From Candolleomyces eurysporus (taxonomy: Eukaryota; Basidiomycota; Agaricomycetes; Agaricales; Psathyrellaceae), in contig JANBPK010000706.1 in assembly GCA_027579435.1 (NCBI GenBank), positions 353,462 to 417,461 of the forward strand: 64,000 bases of DNA, written 5' to 3'. A program made the translations under genes and the position numbers. Positions 54,211 to 64,000 of the stretch are shown one piece after another; positions within the stretch are counted from its first letter, which is position 1, and every line of letters starts with the position of its first letter. The notes beneath the pieces were generated by a model. The model saw nothing but the letters and a program-made list of their open reading frames with translations. It made no database searches and had not been told where the DNA came from.

Positions 54211-55664
54211 ATGTCCGGTAGCTCCGGTGAGTCCTGGCTCATTTTCATTTCTACGCGGATATATTTATCTGACTTGCATAATTTACCCACATATTCTTGG
54301 ACTAGATCCTGCGATGGACAACCTGTACCACTATGTTCCCTCAATGCCTGTCGCCATCATCATGACCAGCCTCTTCGGCGTCTCCACGAGTGAGTAGCTC
54401 GCCACTCAACGTCCGATTTTGTTGTTCATTCTGTACCTGCCATGTAGTCTGGCATACTGGTATGGCGTTGTATCGCAGGATGTGGTGGCTTCTGCCGAGT
54501 GTCGTCCTCTGTGGCGCCCTAGAGTCCCTTGGGTGGTCAGCCCGCAATTGGTCCCATAGCGAGCCAAATAATTTAGCACCATTTCAGATACAGTAAGTCA
54601 TGTTCAGTAGCCCAGGGACGATGGAAATCCTCATCCGAGGTGGTGAACTAGGATTATTACCACTATCATTGCGCCGACACCACTTCTAGCGGCGACTTTT
54701 GTGATATTTGGCGAGATTATTAGGAGAACTGGTCAAATTTATAGTCGATTGTCGCCAAGGAATTGTAGGTCTCTGTTTGACTCTACGATCAAGCTGCAGG
54801 CTAACAAGTACTGTATCCTTCCAGATACGCTCCTTTTCTGCTCATTCGTGAGTATTGGCTCGGATCAGCCCATGCTACAGATATAAGCAGAAGCGCCGAC
54901 ACTGACTTGTGGGGCTGCAGGACGTTATCTCTCTCGTCATCCAGGGACTTGGAGGCGGTCTCGCTGCTACGGCCGACCCTCTTACAAACGGCAGGGATCC
55001 AGAGACTGTAAGAACCCTTGCCTAATACTACCCCCACAACTATAACTTACGCCGCTTTCAGGGAGCCCGTGTTATGCTCGGCGGTATCGCATTCCAGCTA
55101 GGTTCGTAGTGTTTCGTTCTAACATTGCCGAGAGCATCACTCAAGCAAGTGCACTTATTGAACAGCCGTCATCGTTCTCTTTGCCATTTGCGCAGTAGAG
55201 TTCGTTGTGAGATATGTCAAGGATTGGCCACTGCGTGCCGTAGAAACGGTCGATTCGCAGGCCTCTCTTCAAATTTCAGCACGGGGCGAGTTGACGAAGA
55301 AGTTGAAGGTGATGCTCTGCGCCTTGGCGTTTAGCACGATTGTCCTATTCATCCGGTGGGTTCTACAATCCATAGCTCCTCCACCTTTCGCTGACTGAGA
55401 ATGCCGAATTTCTAGTGCCGTTTACCGCTTGATAGAGCTCGCAGATGGGTGGAATGGAAGGATAATCAGAACCGAAGTGTACTTCAGTGCGCCATTTTAC
55501 TTTTCTTTTCTTCAGACGCTATATTGACTTGCCGGCTTGCATCGACAGACGTCCTCGACGGTGCTATGGTTGTGCTGGCCATTTATACCCTCAACTTTAT
55601 CCATCCTGCCTGTTATGTCTTCACACCCGAGTCTAATACCAGCAAGGACGAGGAAAAGGCCTGA
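54211..55664 (+). CDS. RTA1-like seven-helix membrane protein, tandem copy 1
   Basis: RTA1/RTM1 family (lipid-translocating exporter-like proteins; yeast members relate to 7-aminocholesterol resistance and sphingoid-base export). Exons: 54211-54226, 54306-54389, 54447-54592, 54652-54764, one near 54825-54847, and further exons to TGA 55662-55664. Product landmarks: VPSMPVAIIMTSLFGV, WHTGMALYRRMWWLLPSVVL, TPLLAATFVIFGEIIRRTGQ, DVISLVIQGLGGGLAATADP, ARVMLGGIAFQL, YVKDWPLRAVETVDSQ, FSTIVLFIRAVYRLIELADG and DGAMVVLAIYTLNFIHPACY. The IR-x-YR-x-IE motif and the Gly-rich helix are the RTA1 signature. Many tiny exons. About 3.8 kb upstream of its duplicate. Confidence 0.83.
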
Positions 55665-57971
55665 TAGCTAGGTATGACGGAACAGCATAGCTCTAGAACA
55701 GGGTACCGACGCACCATGGGACACTTCGGACTCTACTACAAACCTCTCTTACGAACTTTCCTCTATTACGGACTTGATGCCACAATTAGTAAGCTTATCG
55801 CGACCTTGTAATTACCTCGCAACGGCACACGCCACGATCTTTTATACAAGTTGTACTGTTTGAACATTCTACTTGGTTGAGACACCTTTTCTTCGNAAAA
55901 AAGTGCATACACTTTGACATATTGATCCAATATTGGCCGAGTTCCCTCATGCTGTTCTTCATCCAGCTATCGTGGCACTGCATGATTTACATCGAATGTC
56001 CGCTGGGAGAACTTCATTAGACCGCCCTCCACAGAAAACATCGGGAACGGTGGGGACAACTTTGGTGCAGATCTGGCATTGCACTTGAAAAAGATGGGAG
56101 CCAGCACGGTCGTAAAGGGCGATGCTGACTGTTAGGCAACAGGACACTTGCTCTTCTTTTCGTCATGACCCGCTTCAAAGCTTCACCGGTGACCGATGAC
56201 AAGGGTGGCCGGCATGCAAGATAATTTCCATGATCGCACCGCGACGAGTGCGATATTTGGAAATATGGGACCTGGAAATCCCTCTAAAGACCGCGGTTAC
56301 ATGAGCTCTTGATAACTTCGAGGATTCTATGAGTTAAAAAGGATCCCCTATTTCACGTCGGAGGACAAGGTTCCATACATCAGACCTGAGTGCCATCAAC
56401 CAACTAAAATGAGCAGCGATGCACTCGGAACAGGGTGTTGAGGCTCATGGTATACGTACACATCCTGAGAACAATCGCTACAGAACACACTCAGTCAATT
56501 TCTATGGCGAATATCTAACCGTTGTTTAACGGACCTTTTAAAATTTAACCCTGGACGCGAGATACGGACATCACACCTCTTAAGCCTCCTTCTATTTCAA
56601 ATCTTCTAACAATGTCTTTGTTCTGCTTTGAAACTCTATGAAGCANTTTTTGTTGCGTTTGGTCCACAACGGCACGGTTGTGGACCGGAAGAGTAGGGTA
56701 AACAGAGCCAAACAGACGGCAAGTGCTCGGGATTCGAAGAGGCTGAGGAACCTCCGTCAGCTTTGGTGAGTACCTGGATGCGAAGGGTCTGGAGAGCAGA
56801 GAGAAAGACTTCCTCAATGGCAGCCTTGCCTTGAGCTTCTAAGAGCGTCGTGAAGTCGCATATGGTGTCGACGTGGGCATGAACCAAGACAATAATGTTG
56901 TCACTCGCGATCGTCGACGCGCTCAGGTATTTACTGCGTTCTCCACCACGGGTCACCGCCAAACTAGTCCTCTCATTCCTACCGAGTCTTGGTGGAAGAC
57001 GAGATCGTTCTACTGCCTCGCTTTTGAACATCTTTCGCATTAGGTTTCACCTCATTCCGACCGCGGCCGCGGCTAGCGCTAACCTTCGGAAGGTAACGTT
57101 AATTCTATCGCATATTTTCCAAAATCGATCACTGACATACCTTTACAGAATCTCGTTGGGAAACGCAGTAGAACCTCCCGCCGCCATCTTGAAGCTTGAT
57201 CCCAAGATGAAAGAACTGTACCGTATACGAAATTATTCCAGCAGTTTTGTGGACCGGCGGATGGAGGTGACGAGAGGCAACGATCAAGATCAAACTCGAC
57301 ATTAGGATTGGCATGCACTGCCGCACACGAGCCTCTTGTAACATGACGGATAACGTTCACTGCCACGGTCACCCCGTTCCCAATTGAAAGCCAGGACCAC
57401 ATTCATCGACCGCTCCGAACGCGACGGGCTGTGTGCTGTCGGAAGCGTTGCAGCCGTTGCAAAGCTATATTGGGTTTCTAGGTGATCGTACCTCGTTTCA
57501 ACTGAACTGCGCAGTGAGCTGAATCAGACTGCGCCAGGACTGCGCACATCATTTCCATTCGCTTGGCACTCATTTCGTTCCCGCAAATGGTACATTCGAA
57601 GTTGGGCGTTGAGCGCGCGATTCAATTAGGCAAGTGCATGGCCTACATCGAGTGAATATGTTGGCGAAGTACTCGTAGCTGCAGCCTTCAGAATAGCCTC
57701 CGGTTACAGGTCAACCGAGTCCTGCTATCAATGCCTGGCCTTGAATATGGGATGCCTTGGAGTTCGGAGTTCCAAACGCTCGCCACCATGCGGCCGACCC
57801 TGCATATCCGTGCATCCGTGTCCGAGAGCGCTGAACCCGGATTCAGAAATACGGCGGTGTTGACTGCGGCTACTGCACTGTCTCTGTTATAAGTACCAGT
57901 AGGCTGAGATAGGGATAACTCATTAATTTTTTCCTTCGAAGTCTTCTCTCAAGTCGTCATCTACCAGAAGG
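55665..57971. other. Spacer between RTA1 copies
   Basis: 55665-57045 has no recognised gene. A minus-strand frame at about 56545-57040 contains DNIIVLVHAHVDTICDF and breaks at an N (56646) beside a T-run; I cannot assign it. A second N lies at 55896 before an A-run. 57046-57960 is the right-hand copy of 53250-54200; its minus strand carries a 108-codon frame (57079-57402) with FQLGNGVTVAVNVI-like sequence and several Cys, which copy 1 has lost. Confidence 0.35.
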
Positions 57972-59432
57972 ATGTCTGACAGCCACTCTAGTGCGTCTCC
58001 ACTTTTCTTTCCAATTTCTTCTAAAGGTTTACTCACCTAATTTCGATTTACGCATATACTTCCTGGCTTAGGTTCTGCCTTTGATGGTCCCTACAATTAT
58101 GTTCCCTCCAGGGTTGTCGCCATTATCATGATCTCCTTCTTTGGCGTCTCCACGAGTGAGTAATCCACCGTCGAATCTTGACTTTCTGTTAACCTGCTAC
58201 CTGTTACGTCTAGTGTGGCACACCGGTTCAGCCGTGTATCGCAGGATGTGGTGGCTTTTCCCGACTGTTGTCCTCTGTGGTGTCATGGAAGTACTCGGGT
58301 GGTCCGCTCGCCTTTGGTCGCATTACGAGCCCTTGAACGATGTACCGTTCCAGATACAGTGAGTCATTTGCAAGTGGTGGTCGTCGCTAGGCAGATCCTC
58401 ACCCGTGGAACCATGATAGAATCGTCTCCACCATCCTCGCGCCAACGCCTCTCCTAGCCGCTACTTTCGTGATATTTGGCGAGATCATTCGGCGAACCGG
58501 ACAAATTTACAGTAGATTGTCGCCGAGGAACTGTACGTTGCCCCTTGGTCTGCAGTCGAGCTATATACTAATGAAGATGGCTTCATCCTGCAGATACGAT
58601 CTTCTTCTGTACAGCTGTGAGTATCGACTCAAATGCCATTCGTTTACGCGGATAGATCTAGGTGTTAATATTGACCACCGTGATGCCAGGATGTCGTCTC
58701 CCTTGTCATTCAAGGAGTCGGAGGCGGCCTCGCTGCCACTGCCGATCCTCGTACAAACGGACGCAGCCCAGAGACTGTAAGAGTTCGCTGCACATTGCTT
58801 ACCTCCAACTACTGCTCACCTAGTTTTCTCGTAATTCCAGGGAGGCCGTGTCATGCTCGGTGGTATCGCATTCCAACTAGGTTCGTGGACTTCCTACATT
58901 TCCATTGGGTTGTTGCTGAAGAACATGCACTTATCAACAGCGGTCATGGTTGTCTTTTGCATTTGCGGAGCCGAGTTCATTGTGAGATATGTCAAGGACC
59001 TGCCACTGCGTGCCGTAGAAACGGTCGATTCGCAAGACTCTCTTGTGCTTTCGAAGCGAGGAGAACTCACAACGAAGTTGAAGGTGATGCTCTATGCGTT
59101 GACGTTCAGCACGATTGTCCTATTCATCCGGTGAGTCTTACAATCCATCACTTCTTCATCTTTTGCTGACTGAGGATGCCGAATATCTAGTGCCGTTTAC
59201 CGCTTGATAGAGCTCGCGGATGGGTGGAATGGAAGGATCATCAGCACCGAGGTGTACTTCAGTGCGTCATTTTACCTTTTTCCCAGACACTGTATTGATT
59301 TGCTGGCTTGCATCGACAGATGTCCTCGACGGTGCTATGGTTGTACTGGCCATTTATACCCTCAATTTCATCCACCCCGGCTATTTCGTTTACAAACCCG
59401 AGTCCCGGAGAAGGGACGAGGAAAAGGCTTGA
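57972..59432 (+). CDS. RTA1-like seven-helix membrane protein, tandem copy 2
   Basis: Duplicate of 54211-55664 with matching intron positions, including a short first coding exon (MSDSHS). Landmarks: YNYVPSRVVAIIMISFFGVS, WHTGSAVYRRMWWLFPTVVL, TPLLAATFVIFGEIIRRTGQ, NYTIFFCTADVVSLVIQGVG, ATADPRTNGRSPETGGRVML, GSWTSYISIGLLLKNMHL, YVKDLPLRAVETVDSQDSL and FSTIVLFIRAVYRLIELADG. It ends FVYKPESRRRDEEKA at TGA 59430-59432. The 3' halves of the two copies are most alike, while the first exon and the stretch before YVKD differ: copy 2 keeps a complete helix-loop (YISIGLLLKN) where copy 1 has shorter matching sequence. Copy 2 is therefore the better-preserved RTA1 protein. Confidence 0.84.
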
Positions 59433-59904
59433 TATGACGACACGACACAGATTTAGATCAGGGTGCCGACACCCTCCTTGTGACACTTCGGACTTTCCTC
59501 CATTACGGACTCGATACGATAATTGATATAACCGGCGAGGTCTTTCGCCCGCCACACCACGATCTTTTGTTCTAATTTACTTGGACACTATATTTAATTG
59601 GTTGAGACACCCTTTCTTCACTTGCATCTTGATTTCATTTCGGACTAAATGATCCAGCGTGGCCATGTGAAGTGTGATTAGCTTCGAGGTTAGGTCGGGG
59701 TTTCTGTGAGTGTCGCTTGATTAGCTCCTGCGCTTGATTCACTTGGATACTCTCCTCCTTTTTCAAGGTCAGGCTGATTCGGTTCGTGGATAAGAACGAT
59801 TCGAAGGGCTTACTGGCTCAGGATTCAGCTCGCCTTGAGGATTGACACCCAGGTTTTCCGAACGGGTCCGCTTCGCCTATCTTCAATCAGGATCCAACTC
59901 CAGC
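59433..59904. other. Intergenic
   Basis: 3' flank of RTA1 copy 2 and 5' region of the Ser/Pro-rich gene. The open frame continues some 20 codons upstream of the ATG at 59905 without a Met, so a 5' exon with an acceptor (ttcaatcag at about 59890) is possible. Confidence 0.35.
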
Positions 59905-60720
59905 ATGCAGAAACCGATTCAATACAACCAGTTCCCGAACCAGAGCTCCAGCAGCTCCCATCGATCAGCGGTAAACGGGTCGTATAGTACTTCTCCTCCA
60001 AGGCCTGCCGCCCCAATTCACGTCAGGCGCCCATCAGCTTCCGATCTCCATCATCAGCATAATCGATCCGTATCTCCTTCACGGTTGACAAAGAGGACTG
60101 GAGTAATTCTCTTGAGCCCTCTCCCGGTCCCACAGCCTACAACTATAGTTGTACATCATCACCGACAGCGGAAGGTCCTCAAGCGCGCGAGCTTCGAGGA
60201 CCACTTGCCACTGCCGAAGAGGACGCCGCAGAGGAGCTCGTCTCCGACTCCGCCGGTGCTAAGGCGTACCAAGAGCCCTCACCATGCGATAGGAGTGACT
60301 AGTCCTCCCGCACCAAGTTTAAATCCTCATTCGATACCACAAGTGGTAAACGTGGATCCGAGACCCATAAAATCCAAAACTTCTCGTACCCATAATCCTC
60401 ATCCTCCTCTTCCTCCATCCCATCCTTCTTCACCACAGACCGATCCAGGCCCAGAAGTCGGTGGTTATCACGGCAGCAGTGGCTTCAGTGCCAGTTATAG
60501 CAGCAGTTCTCCGCTCGGCCACGTTAATAGCGTAGGACCGCTGGGCTCGAGGCAGGTCATCAAAAAGAAGCCAGACAAGTTCAAGCCTCTCCCCAAAGTT
60601 GGCGGGAAGACGAACGTTGGAAGGTCAGTGGTAAGGTTGGATAACGAGGTTACCGTGGTTTACGGTCGAGGAGTGTCGGGGAAGGAAGGCTTGGCCATAT
60701 CACCTAGTCAGATGTCTTGA
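59905..60720 (+). CDS. Ser/Pro-rich low-complexity protein
   Basis: 271 residues from the first ATG (MQKPIQYNQFPNQSSSSSH). Almost entirely low complexity: Ser/Pro/His-rich with basic patches (HHHRQRKVLKRASFEDH, PKRTPQRSSSPTPPVLRRTK). The more structured end contains SRQVIKKKPDKFKPLPKVGG and VVRLDNEVTVVYGRGVSG. There is no known domain. Several S/T-P sites and R-x-x-S motifs suggest a phosphorylated disordered protein, possibly nuclear given the basic patches. The open frame of over 800 bases with a coherent composition supports a real gene. It may be the last exon of a longer one. Confidence 0.55.
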   Translation: MQKPIQYNQFPNQSSSSSHRSAVNGSYSTSPPRPAAPIHVRRPSASDLHHQHNRSVSPSRLTKRTGVILLSPLPVPQPTTIVVHHHRQRKVLKRASFEDHLPLPKRTPQRSSSPTPPVLRRTKSPHHAIGVTSPPAPSLNPHSIPQVVNVDPRPIKSKTSRTHNPHPPLPPSHPSSPQTDPGPEVGGYHGSSGFSASYSSSSPLGHVNSVGPLGSRQVIKKKPDKFKPLPKVGGKTNVGRSVVRLDNEVTVVYGRGVSGKEGLAISPSQMS

Positions 60721-60738
60721 TGTCCGAACTCCTGATTT

Positions 60739-60865
60739 TGGGATGAAGCTATCTCGCTTTGTCACGATCTCCCTGTCATTCGTCCCTCTGGGCACCGATA
60801 TCGCGCTCATGATGTAGAGCAGCTTGTGGCGCTTCTGCAAAAGCATTCGATGTCATTCAAGATGA
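60739..60865 (+). pseudogene. Relic of the NACHT-TPR C-terminal repeat
   Basis: Reads DEAISLCHDLPVIRPSGHRY then RAHDVEQLVALLQKHS. It matches the last TPR of the NACHT protein at 18062-18160 (DEVISLCRELLILRPPGHRY then RRIHVEFLVELLEKRF). The similarity fades after this. No NTPase sequence is nearby, so this is the surviving tip of a deleted second NACHT-TPR gene. Confidence 0.75.
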
Positions 60866-61161
60866 AAAGGACCAGAAAGAAATTCGAGTGTTGTAGGATG
60901 GGCTATAGTCATATTTTCCGTCTCTTTCTCCCAAAAGACACTGTAATATATTCCTCTCGCATCTCGCCATGTATCATTTACTCAGTAAAGCCAATTATGT
61001 GGTTTTCTCCGCCACGATACGATTTTAGGTAAAAGGTGTGATGAGCTCTTGGATTCGGTGAATCGTCAAATCAGAGATTCAACCCCGAGACAGGGAGTAT
61101 ATCAACCACTCGACCAATTGAGCTGCACGGTACATACATGCCAATTTTCTCCACCCTCAAT

Positions 61162-62916
61162 TCAAAAGAGTTTAAAATCAACTCCGTATCCCGGTCCAGG
61201 GATAAAAGCACCCGGAGGTCCATCGATGATACTAGGCGCCGGGTTGGATTGGTAATAAACCGATTTCTTGAACGAAAGTCGGACGCCTGCCTCTCTAATC
61301 GACTTGATCCTCTCGTCCTCTGCGTCGCTCGAGTCTCCGAACGGAAAATCATATGGAAGTTGGTGAATCGACACCTCCTCGACGATCCCGCCATTACCCA
61401 CCAACAAGGGATCGGTTCTGGCCGTAAGGAACGCGAGGATGGTGTCTACCGGGATGCGAGATTTAATGGAGTATCGGAATATCTTGAGGTTTGCACAGAG
61501 GTATGGTTGGTCTTGCTTGGGTGTTAATAAATCGATGCAAGAGTCGTCGGATGATGTTTCGAAGTCAGTTGATAACGAAATCACAGGAGGAGGGGTTGCG
61601 AATTGGAATCCTTGTCCGAGAGTGAGCTGCTTCAGAGCTGGCATACACTCCAGCCACGACTGCAGATCTTCCCTTGATACGGTGGGCAGGTTGACTGACA
61701 AAACTTCTGTCCTGTTTCCGTACCGTTGGAGGAAGGAAGTTAGGGGAAGTGCGGGGCTGAATTGGGGCGCTTCATTCGGTAGAGAGGATTGGAAGAAAGG
61801 TTGATAGTTTATCTCCCGGATACGTGGCGTCGTGATTGACTGTAATAGGTGATGTATCTGCAATCTACATCCGGTTACATTCAAAGCCTCCAATTTCGAC
61901 AGAGTGGCGTGGAGCTCCGGTTCCGGCAGTAGATTGCGAGTGGAGTGGAGTAGGAGGGAGAAAATTCGCAAATTCCGGCATTTCTCCAGAACAGGCAGCA
62001 TCTCTGTGGCCGTGAGCTGGTTTTCCTGTGACGATCTGTCTTGAAACATGTGTATACCGTCAAGGAATAGGTGGGTAAGGTTGGCCCAATTGACGGGCAT
62101 CCTTGAGAATCCGCGAGAGGAACGGGAAACTTGGATCTGCAGCCCCTTCAGATTGGGGGCGGAAAGAATGCCAGTGAAATGAGGTCCATTGTGTGCGCCA
62201 AAAGGAAAGGAGTATGCGGATAATCGCGCATACTTTAGGCTGGGTAAGGATTCAGCCGGGATGTCGGCAAAGGGATTGTGTGGCCCATGGGAAATGCTAT
62301 AGTCAATGGACTCCCATCGGCGTGAATGAACCGCGAGTTTAGAGGCCAGAATTCGTACGGTGGTACCTTCATCGAGGTGGTATCCGCGTACAATGATCGA
62401 AAGGGGGTGGCTTTCTGATCGTTCCAGCCATCGGTCGAACTGGTCGATAAACAATGCCACCCGCTGCTGCTTTCTGGGGTCCGGAATGTTTCCGAATGAA
62501 TTGCAGAGGTGAGGAGGGATAGTGAGTCCCACCAGTACCCACAATTGTGGCGTGGTCAATGCTATCTCCCTCCACAATTTGCACACCCTCAGCAAAGCCA
62601 GTGGTGCATGGCAGATGCTGAAGGCAGGCCTTGAGTTGGGGGCTGTGGCTGACATACAATACGTGAAAATGAGCTCCATGATCTCTCGAGGGAAGCGACG
62701 GATGAGGGAAGAAAGAGACTTGAGGGGCTTGATGACCCGTAGAACGTCTTCCCTCTCTTTCTTCAGCCTGGCGATCTTGGCCTCGGCTTCCTCGAGGTCT
62801 TTTCCCAGCTGCGATAGCCGGGCGTTGTGTGGTGCGAGCAGTTTCTCGATTTCGAGAAGTTCAGTGTCGGAGGGTACATGGTTGGTACCGTAGAACTGGG
62901 AGAGATGGGTGTCCAT
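61162..62916 (-). CDS. Coiled-coil F-box/LRR protein, inverted fourth member
   Basis: Full-length paralogue of array member 1, on the opposite strand and about 38 kb away. It begins MDTHLSQFYGTNHVPSDTEL (an in-frame Met 12 codons upstream, at 62952, is possible), then the coiled coil LGKDLEEAEAKIARLKKERE, the F-box SSLIRRFPREIMELIFTYCM plus LALLRVCKLWREIALTTPQL, LEALNVTGCRLQIHHLLQSI, CMPALKQLTLGQGFQFA and DDSCIDLLTPKQDQPYL. The ending is RLSFKKSVYYQ followed by YGVDFKLF. Intact, single exon, 584 residues. It is more similar to the member at 21389 than that member is to its tandem neighbours, so the dispersal is recent relative to the array. Confidence 0.85.
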   Translation of the reverse strand: MDTHLSQFYGTNHVPSDTELLEIEKLLAPHNARLSQLGKDLEEAEAKIARLKKEREDVLRVIKPLKSLSSLIRRFPREIMELIFTYCMSATAPNSRPAFSICHAPLALLRVCKLWREIALTTPQLWVLVGLTIPPHLCNSFGNIPDPRKQQRVALFIDQFDRWLERSESHPLSIIVRGYHLDEGTTVRILASKLAVHSRRWESIDYSISHGPHNPFADIPAESLPSLKYARLSAYSFPFGAHNGPHFTGILSAPNLKGLQIQVSRSSRGFSRMPVNWANLTHLFLDGIHMFQDRSSQENQLTATEMLPVLEKCRNLRIFSLLLHSTRNLLPEPELHATLSKLEALNVTGCRLQIHHLLQSITTPRIREINYQPFFQSSLPNEAPQFSPALPLTSFLQRYGNRTEVLSVNLPTVSREDLQSWLECMPALKQLTLGQGFQFATPPPVISLSTDFETSSDDSCIDLLTPKQDQPYLCANLKIFRYSIKSRIPVDTILAFLTARTDPLLVGNGGIVEEVSIHQLPYDFPFGDSSDAEDERIKSIREAGVRLSFKKSVYYQSNPAPSIIDGPPGAFIPGPGYGVDFKLF

Positions 62917-64000
62917 GAGAGAGCACGGGTGTGACTCGCTTTCCCACTGCATCGATTGCGTGATGGGCGCTGAAAGTTGGGCGTTACAGTCGTTTGCATA
63001 ATAATCTGCGCGATTTTTTTTCTCTCCTCTCGTCGTTTGACAGGTTGATGTGACCAGTGATGAGGAATGTCACGCTCTAGTGCTAGTGCTTCGAGGCAGA
63101 GTTGGTATGACGTAGATGAATATTTGCAAAAATAAGAGACATTGAACTTGAACGTTGAACATTGAGCTGAGATCCGGTGACTGACTCCACCGCATTTGGT
63201 GTGTGACCCGGCTAGCTTGCGCGCTCAAAAATCGAATCGCGCATACAGTATACCATCACTCCTTGGGACACCATCACTCCTTGGGACACTTGGCCATTGC
63301 ACTGTCAAATCACCTCCAAATCCTACAAAATTTGGCACGTCATTAGTAGCATGTTAGTAGATCTTGATCCCCAAATTTGATTTTTTTTGGAGCAGAGAAA
63401 GGTGTGGAACAATGACGATTACACCAAAATAGTCAAGTTTGCGGAAGATCATGACACGCGCTCGAGATCTAGACCCATAATGGTTGAGACTTTAGACAAA
63501 ATTAAAACTGTGTGTCAAAGGAGGGCTAATAAAGTATCTACAGGCCAAAAATTGGAGGAAATTACAAAGATCTCATGAAGATATAATTGTTGCAAACCGA
63601 TGATGCGCCATCTGCGCGAACACCCTACAAAATTCGCGAACTTGTTCATGTTCTTCACGAATGGACTTATAAATAAGAAAGATCTTCATGAAGTTGGGAA
63701 ACGATAGAGTTGGAGTTTTCCCTGACTGCCAACTAAGCAGACTCCCCAGACGAGATAATGAAGTCGAGTACGACGGTTCAACGATGGTACTTTAAGTTTG
63801 TGAAGACCTCGTGAACGTATCCGAAACAACTATAACAAGAATCGAAGCTATCTGATATGCCTGACCTGGCGAGGGACGATATCAGAGGGAGTTATGCGTA
63901 CTACAAGGGAATTCGCCCTGACATCGCTAAGCAGAAGTCTTCATGAAGTAGCCGACAGCTTCGAGAACCTGATTGTCGATCAGCTAAGTCAACAAGCGCT
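62917..64000. other. Right end, no recognised gene
   Basis: Promoter side of the inverted F-box gene, then AT-richer sequence. A plus-strand frame at 63387-63578 (starting MEQRKVWNNDDYTKIVKF) has a coding-like lysine-rich composition but no family I know. The last 400 bases carry scattered palindromic words of the form cttcatgaag (63680s and 63930s). Confidence 0.35.
63252..63287. repeat. Two perfect 18-bp tandem repeats
   Basis: The unit accatcactccttgggac occurs twice in direct succession with no mismatch. Confidence 0.9.

Noticed and set aside
56545..57040. Minus-strand frame of 134 codons between the RTA1 genes
   Set aside because: Interrupted by an N, with no recognisable domain and unsupported by the other duplication arm.

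Overview
The window is nuclear DNA of a mushroom-type basidiomycete (Agaricomycetes). The evidence is genes broken by many short GT-AG introns of about 50-70 nt, basidiomycete-restricted families (DUF6533 membrane proteins, DUF6345, large F-box/LRR families, NACHT-TPR STAND proteins), and a complex I subunit of fungal form. No CRISPR array, rRNA or convincing tRNA was seen. Many reading frames are only visible as exon pieces, so I rebuilt gene models by hand from splice signals, reading phase and paralogue comparison. Every model lacks transcript support.

Layout. 0-8.4 kb: an F-box gene with decayed copies of its own tail, then two tandem DUF6533 seven-helix protein genes. 8.4-15.3 kb: a secreted DUF6345 protein between stretches where I recognise nothing. 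15.3-19.8 kb: a NACHT-TPR protein and a seven-exon MAPEG-family membrane protein. 21.4-27.7 kb: three tandem F-box paralogues (one 5' truncated, one with an apparent frameshift caused by an N). 28.6-34.2 kb: a third DUF6533 gene and an unrecognised membrane-protein locus with a 108-bp tandem duplication on the minus strand, then a novel 270-residue protein overlapping a small F-box gene. 34.5-39.0 kb: a stand-alone glutamine-synthetase-fold protein and a Ser/Thr kinase. 39.4-45.6 kb: a segmental duplication carrying two single-pass cell-surface proteins, separated by a Helitron-like helicase relic; a solo LTR has landed in the second copy. 46.6-53.3 kb: small membrane protein, possible papain-fold protein, mpaB/DUF2236 oxygenase-like gene, NDUFB7, and an F-box-like gene. 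53.3-59.4 kb: a second segmental duplication carrying two RTA1-like membrane proteins. 59.9-62.9 kb: a Ser/Pro-rich protein, a relic of the NACHT-TPR tail, and a fourth F-box paralogue in inverted orientation.

The genes do not form one pathway. The theme is rapid gene birth and decay: at least six paralogous sets with intact, truncated and relic members, three of them as clear tandem segmental copies. Many of the families are plausible environment- or self-sensing types (surface receptors, STAND protein, F-box adaptors, 7TM proteins). Ten single N characters lie mostly beside homopolymers; wherever testable they are extra bases that create false frameshifts.
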